A stretch of 64,000 bases of DNA, taken from CAWCDJ01 sp963796485. GTDB taxonomy: Bacteria > Acidobacteriota > Terriglobia > Bryobacterales > Bryobacteraceae. Below, piece by piece: positions 49,919 to 58,166 of the stretch. Location of the stretch: NCBI GenBank assembly GCA_963796485.1, contig CAWCLV010000012.1, forward strand, positions 62,001 through 126,000. The letters are read 5' to 3'. Each line of letters begins with the position of its first letter. Position 1 is the stretch's first letter. A program made the translations under genes and the position numbers. The notes below the pieces were generated by a model. The model made no database searches and had not been told where the DNA came from. It worked only from the letters and a program-made list of their open reading frames with translations.

Positions 49919-50791
49919 ATGGCAAACGTGCTGATTACCGGCGCGAGTTCCGGGATAGGACTCGCGACCGCACTGGAATTGAGCCGGGCGGGGCACACCG
50001 TCTTCGCTACGATGCGCAATCCAAGCCGTGCCCCGGAACTCGGGAAGACAGCAAAACGCGAGCGGCTGCCCGTGGAGATCCGCACACTCGACGTGGATTC
50101 GGACGATTCGGTGCGGGCGTGTTTTGCGGGAATCCGTGAACACATCGATGTCCTCGTGAACAATGCGGGCGTCGAGGCGCATGGGTCGATCGAGGAATTG
50201 CCCATGGAGACGTTCTTTGCCACGATCAACACGAACTATCTCGGCGCCGTGCGCTGCATCAAGGCCGTGCTGCCGCGAATGCGGGAGGCTCGCAGCGGCT
50301 GTATCGTCAATATCAGCTCCGTATCAGGCCGGATTTCCAATTCGCCCATGGGGCCCTACTGTGCTTCGAAGTTCGCGCTGGAAGCAATCAGCGAGGCCCT
50401 CGCAGGCGAGGTAAAGCCGTTCAACATCCGGGTGGCGGTTGTTGAGCCGGGCATCCAGGATACGAAAATGGCTCATGCCATTCGGGATCCGGCGCCATCC
50501 GTGTACCCGCACACGCGCCGTTTCGCGGGACTGTTCCGCGCCGCGCTTGCAAATCCGGTTCCTCCCGAGACTACGGCAGCGGTAATTCGCCGTGTCATCG
50601 AAAGCGGGACGTGGCAGTTGCGCCATCCTTCGGGCCCCGATGCCGCGGCCTTCATGGGCTGGCGCGCTGCCATGAACGACGAACAATGGATCGACTGGAG
50701 CGCACAGGAAGACGAATCCTGGTACATCCGCGTCCAGAACGATTTCGGGTTGAATGCCCGGCCCGTCACCCGGACCGCCGGCGACCTGTAG
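49919..50791 (+). CDS. Short-chain dehydrogenase/reductase
   Basis: 290 residues from ATG 49919, with GGGAGGGG nine bases upstream. Classical SDR: cofactor motif TGASSGIG near the N-terminus, VLVNNAGV, catalytic Ser in VNISSVSG, and the catalytic YCASK pair. The C-terminal half is longer than in minimal SDRs, as in sex-steroid or retinol-type SDRs. Soluble NAD(P)-dependent oxidoreductase; substrate unknown. It stands alone; the 151 bases after it hold no gene or clear terminator. Confidence 0.93.
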   Translation: MANVLITGASSGIGLATALELSRAGHTVFATMRNPSRAPELGKTAKRERLPVEIRTLDVDSDDSVRACFAGIREHIDVLVNNAGVEAHGSIEELPMETFFATINTNYLGAVRCIKAVLPRMREARSGCIVNISSVSGRISNSPMGPYCASKFALEAISEALAGEVKPFNIRVAVVEPGIQDTKMAHAIRDPAPSVYPHTRRFAGLFRAALANPVPPETTAAVIRRVIESGTWQLRHPSGPDAAAFMGWRAAMNDEQWIDWSAQEDESWYIRVQNDFGLNARPVTRTAGDL

Positions 50792-50942
50792 AATTCGCGG
50801 CGCGACACCGCGGCCCGCGTGGCAACCGGCTGCACCGGCCACAGCCTGCCGCGCACGGTCATTGCTGCGCTTCCGCCTGGACCATGCCCGCAGGCCCCAT
50901 GTGCTGGTCCGAAGCGCCGCGCTCAAAGCCGGGGTTGGGCCG

Positions 50943-52493
50943 CTACTGCCGGGCCAGGATCTCACGGATCTTCTGCCCCAGCACTTCGCGGCTGAACGGT
51001 TTCGGCAGGAAATCCACCGCCGAATCGAGCACACCGTGGTGCACAACCGTGTTCTCCGTGTATCCCGACAGGAACAGCACCTTGATCCCGGGCTGTATCT
51101 GCGATAGAGCGTCGGCCACCTGCCGGCCGCTCATGTTCGGCATCACGACGTCCGTCAACAGAAGTGCGATGCGGCCTGCGTGTGCGTGGCCAAGCCGGAT
51201 GGCCTCCTCGCCCGAGGCCGCCGGCAGCACCTTGTAGCCGAGTTTCTGGAGGATTCGGGACGTCAGGTCGCGTACCGCCTTTTCGTCTTCCACCAGAAGA
51301 ATGGTCTCGCCTTCGGTCGTTTTCGTCTTCTCCGGTCCGCCCGCGAGGACATCGGCAGGCGGTTCCTGAACCCTCGGAAAGTACAGCTTGAACGTGGTGC
51401 CGGTCCCGGGTTCGCTGTAGACCCAGATGTCGCCGCCGCTCTGCTTCACCATTCCATAAACGGTGGCGAGTCCCAGCCCGGTGCCCTTCCCTCGCTCCTT
51501 GGTGGTGAAAAACGGCTCGAAAATCCGCTGCCGCGTCGCGGAATCCATGCCGATCCCGGTGTCGCTGACCGCAATCATCACGAATTCGCCCGGCTTCACT
51601 CCCATGTGCGTCCGGACGTAGGTTTCGTCGATGTGAGAGTTTCCGGTTTCGATCGTAAGCCGGCCGCCGGTGGGCATCGCATCCCTCGCGTTCACCGCGA
51701 GATTTACGACTGCCTGCGCGATATGGTTCGGGTCGGCCTTGATGTTCCCGGTATCCGCCTTCAGGCCGATAGAAAGCTGAATATCTTCGCCGATCAGGCG
51801 CCGCAGCATCTTCTCGGTCTGCTCGATCACCGCGTTGACGCTGATGACGCGCGGCTGCATGATTTGCCGGCGGCTGAACGCGAGCAGTTGGTTGGTGAGC
51901 GCCCCGGCGCGGTCGGCGGCCTTCAAAATCTCCTCGGCGTAACCGCGCAGCGGATCGACCGGCGAGAGCTCATCGAGGATCATCCGGTTGTACCCGGCGA
52001 TCACCGTGAGCATGTTGTTGAAGTCGTGCGCCACTCCCCCGGCAAGCCGGCCCACCGCCTCCATCTTTTGAGCGTGCGTCAACTGCTCTTCCAGAGTCTT
52101 CCGCTGGCTGATGTCGCTGACGAACGCGATCCCGTAGACGGCGCCTTCGACATCGAGCGCGCTGAGGCTCACCTCCACCGGGAAATCGCTCCCGTCCTTG
52201 CGCCGGCCCGAGAGTTCCATGCCGGTTCCCATGGGACGCGTGCGGGGGTGTTCGAAGTAATCTTCCCGGTGCCGGATATGCACTGCCCGCAGCGATTCCG
52301 GCAGCAGCAATTCGATAGTAGCTTCGAGGAGTTCAGACCGGGAATACCCGAACATCTGTTCGGTCCGGTCGTTGACCAGCACGATCCGGCCATGCCGGTC
52401 CGTACCGATGATTGCCTGGGCAGCAGATTCAAGTAAGGCGAAAAGCAGCTTTTCGCTTCGTTGCAGTTGTGGATGATCGGAACTGGCAGCCAT
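50943..52493 (-). CDS. Hybrid PAS sensor histidine kinase with C-terminal receiver
   Basis: 516 residues, no TM segment, so cytoplasmic. PAS domain (about 12-130; LLESAAQAIIGTDRHGRIVL, GRRKDGSDFPVEVSLSALDV), HisKA with H156 in GGVAHDFNNML, ATPase with DTGIGMD and GTGLGLATVYG, and a receiver (about 394-514) with the phospho-accepting D448 in LLLTDVVMPNMSG and the conserved lysine in LPKPF. The HDFNN variety is common in hybrid kinases without a dedicated regulator; no response regulator gene is adjacent. The signal, possibly redox or a ligand, is unknown. Confidence 0.95.
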   Translation of the reverse strand: MAASSDHPQLQRSEKLLFALLESAAQAIIGTDRHGRIVLVNDRTEQMFGYSRSELLEATIELLLPESLRAVHIRHREDYFEHPRTRPMGTGMELSGRRKDGSDFPVEVSLSALDVEGAVYGIAFVSDISQRKTLEEQLTHAQKMEAVGRLAGGVAHDFNNMLTVIAGYNRMILDELSPVDPLRGYAEEILKAADRAGALTNQLLAFSRRQIMQPRVISVNAVIEQTEKMLRRLIGEDIQLSIGLKADTGNIKADPNHIAQAVVNLAVNARDAMPTGGRLTIETGNSHIDETYVRTHMGVKPGEFVMIAVSDTGIGMDSATRQRIFEPFFTTKERGKGTGLGLATVYGMVKQSGGDIWVYSEPGTGTTFKLYFPRVQEPPADVLAGGPEKTKTTEGETILLVEDEKAVRDLTSRILQKLGYKVLPAASGEEAIRLGHAHAGRIALLLTDVVMPNMSGRQVADALSQIQPGIKVLFLSGYTENTVVHHGVLDSAVDFLPKPFSREVLGQKIREILARQ

Positions 52494-52609
52494 CCCGTTT
52501 CACTCCCTCCGGGTATACTGGCTGAAAGTATAGCGTGAAGGGGCGCACTTTTCATGCGCCCTATAGGGAATTATCCTGCGGATAGAACCTGGATACCAGT
52601 ACGGGGGGG

Positions 52610-54202
52610 TTACTGCCGCATGGCGTAGATCTTTTGCGCCTGGTTCAGGAGGCTCTGTGCCTTCGGCATACTCTCGATCGCCTTGGCGATCTCGGGATCG
52701 TCCTCCCAGGAGGCCCGGTTTGCGGTGTCCTTATCGAACGCGCGGAAATAGAACTCCCAGCGGATGCCGTTCTTGACCCAGTCGCGGTTGGTGTTGAATT
52801 CGGCATCGGTGAACGGCATCTTCTGCGCGGTCAGGAACGTCTTGAAGCGTTCGAGCGTCGCGTCATCCGGCTGCCATCCCTTGGGAAGCTGCGGCTTATT
52901 CGCGCCGAAGTAGGTGTTGGCGAACCGGTAGAACATGTTGGCGCTGTTCGGATACACCCCGAGGCGCCGCTGGAAGATGCTGTACTTCGGCGAGGCGTAC
53001 TTTTCGTCGGGCGTGATTCCGCCGCCTCCGTATACCTTGCGCCCGGAATCGGTCGGGTGAACATCCTTTACGTCCGTCGTATTCGTGTCGGTGTGAGCGT
53101 AATAGGAATAGAACGACTGGTGCGAGTAATCCCGCTGAATCAGGCGGCCACTCGGCGTGTAATAATGCGCGATCGTCAGCAGCAGGGCCGCGCCTTCGGA
53201 AAGCGGGAACTGCGCCTGAACCAAACCCTTGCCGAACGTCGTCTGTCCCAGAATCCAGGCCCGGTCGTGGTCCTGCAGGGCGCCGGTCACGATCTCCGAT
53301 GCGGAGGCGGATTGCCCGTCCACCAGCACGACCATGGGGTACTTCTGCGCCAGGGCATTCGCGCGCGCGCGGAATACCTGTTCGGTCTCCGCCCGGCCGC
53401 GATGCGAAACCACGGTCTGCCCGTTATGCAGGAAGCGGCCGGCCAGGGACACGGCTTCCGTCACCAACCCGCCCAGGTTGCCGCGCAGGTCGAGGATCAG
53501 TCCGTTCACGTTCTGCTCGCCCATTTTGCGCAGCAGGGTCTCGGTGTCCTTGGCAACGTTCTGCGCTTCGAAGCTATCCACCCGCAGGTAAGCGATATTC
53601 GGCTTGACCCAGAAGGCATCCACCACGCTGGTTTCGATCTCGGCGCGTGTGATAGTGGCGGTGTAGGGCTCCGTGGCGCCTTCGCGCATCACGCTGACCT
53701 TCACCGGCGTTCCCTTCGGGCCGCGCAGCAGATCGGCCACTCCGGGAGACTCCAGTTTCGTAGCGTCTTTTCCGTCCACCGCCACGATCACGTCGCCGCG
53801 GCGCATACCGGCATTCGCTGCCGGAGATCCCACGAAGGGCCGCATCACGGTCACCTTCGGCCCGTCCATCCCGATTTCCATCCCCACGCCGTAGTATTGC
53901 GCGTGCTGCCGCCGCTGCATTTCGCGGTACTCGGCCGGATCCACGAAGTTCGAGTGCGGGTCCAGGGTGTGCAGCATCCCCGGGATCGCTCCTGCGTAAA
54001 ACGCTTTTTCGGAAGAGACGGGGTCGGCGTAATTCTTCTCCACGAGGGCATACGCGTTGGCAACCGTGCGGATGTCCTTGTCGAGATCGTCTCCCGTGGA
54101 TGGCGAGGCCGCATGAGCCCGAATTTCGGGTCCGTAAACCGGCGCCAGCAGCACCGAAACGACAATGATCAGGATGGCAAAGAGGGTGGTTCTAGTCTTC
54201 AT
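52610..54202 (-). CDS. S41 family C-terminal processing peptidase
   Basis: 530 residues. Signal/anchor MKTRTTLFAILIIVVSVLLA; N-terminal helical domain (YALVEKNYADPVSSEKAFYA, TLDPHSNFVDPAEYREMQ), PDZ domain (about 105-180; VGSPAANAGMRRGDVIVAVD) and the peptidase core with the catalytic dyad S300 (in GQSASASEI) and K325 (in TFGKG). The C-terminal extension of about 170 residues is longer than in Ctp enzymes of E. coli type. Periplasmic protease that cuts proteins near the C-terminus, with possible roles in lipoprotein or wall-enzyme turnover. Divergent from the importer operon. Confidence 0.94.
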   Translation of the reverse strand: MKTRTTLFAILIIVVSVLLAPVYGPEIRAHAASPSTGDDLDKDIRTVANAYALVEKNYADPVSSEKAFYAGAIPGMLHTLDPHSNFVDPAEYREMQRRQHAQYYGVGMEIGMDGPKVTVMRPFVGSPAANAGMRRGDVIVAVDGKDATKLESPGVADLLRGPKGTPVKVSVMREGATEPYTATITRAEIETSVVDAFWVKPNIAYLRVDSFEAQNVAKDTETLLRKMGEQNVNGLILDLRGNLGGLVTEAVSLAGRFLHNGQTVVSHRGRAETEQVFRARANALAQKYPMVVLVDGQSASASEIVTGALQDHDRAWILGQTTFGKGLVQAQFPLSEGAALLLTIAHYYTPSGRLIQRDYSHQSFYSYYAHTDTNTTDVKDVHPTDSGRKVYGGGGITPDEKYASPKYSIFQRRLGVYPNSANMFYRFANTYFGANKPQLPKGWQPDDATLERFKTFLTAQKMPFTDAEFNTNRDWVKNGIRWEFYFRAFDKDTANRASWEDDPEIAKAIESMPKAQSLLNQAQKIYAMRQ

Positions 54203-54318
54203 GTTTTACCGCGTGGGGAAAGTTCCCGACAAAGGACCTACAGGATCAGGACGGGTGGTAGTGTGGAACATCTCGCTCTGTGTCATTTACCAGCGCAACC
54301 GCGGGGCCTTGACCCCGG

Positions 54319-54347
54319 TTCGATGCTCCCTTCCTTACAGCTATAAT
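54319..54347 (+). promoter_or_regulatory. Promoter of the osmoprotectant-type importer
   Basis: A perfect TATAAT (54342-54347) with a weak TTCGAT 17 bp upstream (54319-54324). Transcription would start about 54354, 36 bases before the GTG at 54390. Confidence 0.55.
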
Positions 54348-54389
54348 ACTCGAATTTCGAATCGGTTGTCCCATCGCCGGAGAACTTGG

Positions 54390-55193
54390 GTGGATTCCGC
54401 CACCTCACTATATAGTAGGAGAGTGCGCGGCAGCCCTATTCTGGAGATTCGCGGCCTAAGCTGGGCGGTGGGCGGCCACACAGTGCTGCGCGAGATCAGT
54501 CTTACGGTCAATCGGGCGGAATCGGTCGTCCTGCTGGGCCGCAGCGGGTCCGGCAAAACCTCTCTCCTGCGCTCCGTGAATGGCCTGGTCCGGCCCGACC
54601 GCGGCGAGATCCGCTTCGAGGGGCAGGACACCGCCGGCTGGGATCCCATCCGCCTGAGGCGCCGCATGGGCTACGTCATTCAGGATTCGGGGCTGTTCCC
54701 CCACTGGACCGTGGAGCGGAACGTCGGCCTGGTGCCCCGCCTGGAGGGATGGCCCGAGGCCCGCATCGCCGCGCGAGTGGAGGAACTGCTGCACGCCGTC
54801 GGCCTGGTGCCGGGCGAGTTTCGCGACAGGCTGCCGGGCCAGCTTTCCGGCGGCCAGAAACAGCGGGTCGGAATCGCCCGGGCGCTGGCCGCGGAACCGC
54901 CCCTCCTGCTGCTCGACGAGCCGTTCGCCGCGCTCGACCCGATCACCCGTTTCGAGCTCCAGCGCCAGTTTCTGGAACTGCGCCGCTCGCTCGGCACCGC
55001 CGCGCTCTTCGTGACGCACGACGTGCGCGAAGCGCTGACCGTCGGCACGCGCATCGCCCTGCTAAAGGATGGCGCGGTGGACGTCCTCGCCGAACCGGCC
55101 GAATTCCTCGATGCCGGCACGCCGGAGGCGCATGCTTTCCTCGCCAGCCTGGAGGAGCCGTGGAGGCCCGATGAACGGCGTACCGGTTTCTGA
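54390..55193 (+). CDS. Osmoprotectant-type ABC importer, ATP-binding subunit (OpuCA/ProV-like)
   Basis: 267 residues from GTG 54390, chosen for GGAG seven bases upstream; a GTG at 54423 is too close to its AGGAG. Walker A is GRSGSGKTS, Q-loop YVIQDSGLFPH, signature LSGGQKQR, Walker B LLLLDEPFAALD, switch His in VTHD. The C-terminus lacks the long CBS-domain regulatory part of ProV/OpuA, so osmotic gating through CBS is unlikely. It overlaps the permease gene by 23 bp. Together with the OpuCC-type binding protein it forms a quaternary amine/amino-acid-derivative importer. Confidence 0.9.
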   Translation: MDSATSLYSRRVRGSPILEIRGLSWAVGGHTVLREISLTVNRAESVVLLGRSGSGKTSLLRSVNGLVRPDRGEIRFEGQDTAGWDPIRLRRRMGYVIQDSGLFPHWTVERNVGLVPRLEGWPEARIAARVEELLHAVGLVPGEFRDRLPGQLSGGQKQRVGIARALAAEPPLLLLDEPFAALDPITRFELQRQFLELRRSLGTAALFVTHDVREALTVGTRIALLKDGAVDVLAEPAEFLDAGTPEAHAFLASLEEPWRPDERRTGF

Positions 55194-55788
55194 AATCTTC
55201 TATCTTTCCCTGGAACATATCGAGCTGGTTTTGGTCGCCCTGCTCATCGCCGCGACCATAGGAATGCCTGCGGCGGTGCTGCTCACGCGCCGCGCCGCCG
55301 GACGGCGGTGGATCGTCGGCTTTGCGAATATCGCCCAAACGGTTCCCAGCCTGGCGCTGTTCGGATTTCTGCTGCCGCTTCCGTTCATCGGCGGCATCGG
55401 CAAGCGGACCGCCATTCTGGCCCTCTGCCTTTACGCCCTGCTGCCCATCCTGCGCAATACCCTCACCGGCATCCTGGGCGTGGACCGGGCGGTGCGGGAA
55501 TCCGCGGTCGCGATGGGGATGACGTCCAGCCAGGTGCTGTGGCAGGTGGAACTGCCGCTGGCGGCGCCCTCCATCGTGGCGGGCTTGCGCATCGCCACCG
55601 TCGCCACCATCGGAACCGCCACCATCGCGGCCGCCATCGGCGCCGGCGGCCTGGGGGTCTTTATTTTCCGCGGGATTTCCATGGCGGATACCCGCACCAT
55701 ACTCGCCGGCGCGGTACCGGCCGCGCTGATGGCATTGGTGGCGGACGAGGTTTTGGAATGGATCGAGCGAAAGCTGTCGCATGCCTGA
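55171..55788 (+). CDS. Osmoprotectant-type ABC importer, permease subunit (OpuCB-like)
   Basis: 205 residues from ATG 55171 with GGAGG seven bases upstream. Five to six TM helices (IELVLVALLIAATIGMPAAV, AILALCLYALLPILRNTLTG) and the coupling-helix motif DRAVRESAVAMGMTSSQVLW followed by QVELPLAAPSIVAGLRIA. Only one permease gene is present, where OpuC systems often have two, so the transporter is probably a homodimer. It overlaps the binding-protein gene by 31 bp. Confidence 0.92.
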   Translation: MNGVPVSEIFYLSLEHIELVLVALLIAATIGMPAAVLLTRRAAGRRWIVGFANIAQTVPSLALFGFLLPLPFIGGIGKRTAILALCLYALLPILRNTLTGILGVDRAVRESAVAMGMTSSQVLWQVELPLAAPSIVAGLRIATVATIGTATIAAAIGAGGLGVFIFRGISMADTRTILAGAVPAALMALVADEVLEWIERKLSHA

Positions 55789-56615
55789 TCTCCGTCCTGT
55801 TCGCCGGATGCGGCCGGCAGGCGCATATCGTGGTGGGCTCGAAAAACTTTACCGAGCAAGTTCTGCTGGGCGAAATCCTGGCCCAACAGATCGAACGCCG
55901 CTTGCGGGTGCCGGTTGAGCGCAAGCTCGATCTCGGCGGCACCCTGCTGGCGCAGGAAGCGCTGGTGCGGGGCGATATCGACCTCTATCCCGAATACACC
56001 GGCACTGCCCTGGCCGCGGTTCTCAAACAGGCTCCCGTCGCCGATCCGCAAGCGGCATTTCAGACGGTCCGCCGCGAATACCAACGCCGCTGGAACCTGC
56101 AATGGCTCGCGCCGCTGGGTTTCAACGACAGCTTCGCGATGATGGTCACCCGGAGCGCGGCGGCGTCCGCCGGCATCGCGACGTTGTCGCAGGCGGCCGC
56201 CGCACGGGCGTGGCGGCTCGGAGTGGGCTACGAGTTTCAGCAGCGCCCCGACGGCCTCGACGGCTTGCTCAAGACTTACGGATTGCGCCTGGACGGATCG
56301 CCCGTCTCCATGGACCTCGGCCTTCTCTACCAAGCTCTGGTCTCCGGCAAGGTGGACATGATCGCCGGCAACGCGACCGACGGCTTGGCCTCCGTGCTGC
56401 CCGTTCGCATCCTTCGCGACGACCGCCGCTACTTTCCTCCCTACGAATGTGCCGTGGTCGTTCGCCAGGATGCGCTCAGGAGAATCCCCGGGCTGGAGAA
56501 AGCTCTCTCCGACCTCTCCGGCGCCATTTCGGACACGGCGATGAGAAACATGAATTATCAGGTAGATGGCAAGCACCGGCCGGTGGCGGATGTGGCCCGC
56601 GAGTTCCTGAAGTAG
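55758..56615 (+). CDS. Osmoprotectant-type ABC importer, lipoprotein binding subunit (OpuCC/OsmF-like)
   Basis: 285 residues from ATG 55758. Lipoprotein signal with lipobox LFAGC (C18). The family's opening signature VVGSKNFTEQVLLGEILAQQ is present, followed by LDLGGTLLAQEALVRGDIDL, YPEYTGTALA and YQALVSGKVDMIAGNATDGL, all typical of the glycine betaine/choline OpuAC-type fold. Anchored outside the inner membrane, it delivers ligand to the permease. The ligand may be glycine betaine, choline or a related compound. Last gene of the three-gene operon. Confidence 0.92.
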   Translation: MDRAKAVACLISVLFAGCGRQAHIVVGSKNFTEQVLLGEILAQQIERRLRVPVERKLDLGGTLLAQEALVRGDIDLYPEYTGTALAAVLKQAPVADPQAAFQTVRREYQRRWNLQWLAPLGFNDSFAMMVTRSAAASAGIATLSQAAAARAWRLGVGYEFQQRPDGLDGLLKTYGLRLDGSPVSMDLGLLYQALVSGKVDMIAGNATDGLASVLPVRILRDDRRYFPPYECAVVVRQDALRRIPGLEKALSDLSGAISDTAMRNMNYQVDGKHRPVADVAREFLK

Positions 56616-56710
56616 GGTACTAGTACCGATATGGGTCTATGCTAACTTCCTCGGGCAAAAGAGGCAGCCGATGATTAGGGTTCGGCTTGGGGACTCCGTT
56701 TCTAAACATC

Positions 56711-56911
56711 ATGCTACAAGCTCTTGGAATTTTCGGGTTGTTCGGAGGGTTCCTGATCATCTCTCCGGCATTCAGGGAAACATTGACGAACGGCATGGCC
56801 GGCGGACTCGACAGAATGGCGCAGAACAGCCCCTGGTCGTACATCGGGGTAGGCGTACTCACCCTGATCCTGTTGATGGTCTATATGTACCGCACGGCGC
56901 AACCGCGGTAG
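56711..56911 (+). CDS. Small two-TM protein
   Basis: 66 residues from ATG 56711 (a TTG at 56687 would add eight): TM1 LGIFGLFGGFLIIS, a polar 30-residue middle (RETLTNGMAGGLDRMAQNS) and TM2 YIGVGVLTLILLMVYMY, tail RTAQPR. The layout (TM, amphipathic middle, TM, basic end) resembles the small protein at 4.2 kb, though sequence identity is not obvious. No clear ribosome site. A 12-bp palindrome GGTACTAGTACC (56616-56627) and repeat element C flank it. Confidence 0.5.
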   Translation: MLQALGIFGLFGGFLIISPAFRETLTNGMAGGLDRMAQNSPWSYIGVGVLTLILLMVYMYRTAQPR

Positions 56912-57000
56912 GGCGGGCTTGAAAGCCCGTGCCGGCCGCGCTGAAGTCGGCCCCATACCATGTGGGGCAGGTTTCAACCTGCGCGGAGCTTCCAGCCCCG
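56911..57000. repeat. Interspersed multi-palindrome element, copy C
   Basis: Same orientation as copy A. It starts at the last base of the preceding stop codon: GGGCTTGAAAGCCC, then CTGAAGTCGG, CCCCATACCATGTGGGG, GCAGGTTTCAACCTGC and a degraded last palindrome (GGAGCTTCCAGCCCC). It lies between a small gene and the convergent merR-type gene. Confidence 0.85.
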
Positions 57001-57044
57001 CTACCTCTGCCGCAAGTCGGCACCGGCCCGATGAGAAATGCAGA

Positions 57045-57551
57045 TTATACGGCGCGTGCCTTCCGGTTCGCGGCCTGGGTTTCCGAGCGTGCCGGCTTCC
57101 GCTCCGCGGATGCGGTCAGCCGCTTTACCTGGTCCGTAAGGCATACCAGGAACATCGGCTGCCGGGCATTCTTCAGGAGATCGATAATCCGGCTCGGCGC
57201 CTCTTCCAGATAAATCGACTTCCCGTCGGTGATCAGGTGGACGTCGGAAGAGGCCGACAGTGCTTCGCTCAGGCGCTTGCCCATGTCCTTTTGCAGGAAA
57301 CGGAGCACCCGGCGGATCTTCTGGAGCGAAAACCCCTTGCGGCGCAACTCGGCGATGACGGAGATCTCCACCACCTCTTCAGGCATGTAAACGCGCTTGT
57401 GGCCGTCCTGTTTCGGGGAAACCACGTTGCGCTCATCCCACCACTGCAATTGCCGCAGACTGACACCGCAGATCCGGGCTACGTCGCTACTGTTGAAACC
57501 TCGGCCTTCGGACGATGGAGCGAGTTGTGGAGACTTCCTGCCTTTGAACAT
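57045..57551 (-). CDS. MerR family transcriptional regulator
   Basis: 168 residues. The MerR winged helix is FNSSDVARICGVSLRQLQWW followed by DERNVVSPKQDGHKRVYMPE and VVEISVIAELRRKGFSLQKI. The C-terminal part (DVHLITDGKSIYLEEAPSRI) has no metal-binding cysteine cluster, so a metal sensor of the classical type is unlikely. Its own promoter has a palindrome between -35 and -10, where MerR proteins bind. Target genes other than itself are not evident; the YtxH-like gene is divergent, 242 bp away. Confidence 0.9.
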   Translation of the reverse strand: MFKGRKSPQLAPSSEGRGFNSSDVARICGVSLRQLQWWDERNVVSPKQDGHKRVYMPEEVVEISVIAELRRKGFSLQKIRRVLRFLQKDMGKRLSEALSASSDVHLITDGKSIYLEEAPSRIIDLLKNARQPMFLVCLTDQVKRLTASAERKPARSETQAANRKARAV

Positions 57552-57592
57552 TCTTCGCCACTTCCGTTCTTAGATTAGTTCCACCCTCTAGG

Positions 57593-57620
57593 ATTGTACA
57601 TGGGACACCGGCAGTGTCAA
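57593..57620 (-). promoter_or_regulatory. merR-type promoter with palindrome in the spacer
   Basis: Minus strand: TTGACA (57620-57615), a 16-bp spacer and TACAAT (57598-57593). The 15-bp inverted repeat GACAC-CGGCA-GTGTC at 57604-57618 overlaps the -35 and most of the spacer, the usual site of MerR-family binding. Confidence 0.6.
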
Positions 57621-57793
57621 TAGGGGCGCCCAAAACAGGACCAGCGGATTCTTATATCCGAAAATTACACGGCTGGTATTTCCCGGCACGGTAAGGCGCC
57701 CGGCGCTGTGCTAAGCCGCACTCCCCGCCGCCGTTGTGGCGGCTATTCCGCGGAACACCGCCGCTACACTGGGAGGGAAGGAGCCGAGGAACC

Positions 57794-58069
57794 ATGGCAT
57801 CGACTAACGGAACCAACCAGATGATCTGGATCGGGATTGCGGCCGGAGCCGCAGTCGGAATCGGGATTGCCCTGTCATCGCGCCGGAAACCATCCGGCTG
57901 GGAGGCCGCCCGCGACGTAACCCGCAAGATGGCGGATCGCTCGGGCGATTTTGCCGATGCGACGAAGGACATCATGGACCGGATGAAGACGATCTACGAA
58001 GAGGGACGCAAGGTCGTCGAGGATGCGGCCCAACTCTGGGAGCAGGGCCGCCGGATGGTCCGGGTATAG
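57794..58069 (+). CDS. YtxH-like small membrane protein
   Basis: 91 residues from ATG 57794 with GAGGA seven bases upstream. One TM helix near the N-terminus (MIWIGIAAGAAVGIGIAL) is followed by a basic SSRRKPS and a long amphipathic helix (RDVTRKMADRSGDFADATKD, then IYEEGRKVVEDAAQLWEQG). This is the YtxH/gas-vesicle-protein-like layout found in stress-induced envelope proteins. It precedes the pseudokinase gene by 97 bp on the same strand. Confidence 0.78.
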   Translation: MASTNGTNQMIWIGIAAGAAVGIGIALSSRRKPSGWEAARDVTRKMADRSGDFADATKDIMDRMKTIYEEGRKVVEDAAQLWEQGRRMVRV

Positions 58070-58166
58070 AACTTTTCCGTTTATTCCGTCCCGCATTGCA
58101 CGCGATAATTAAATCCGGCGGTTGCGCACGCCCTGGCCATTCGGGCAAAGCGCCGTGTCGTCGGTC

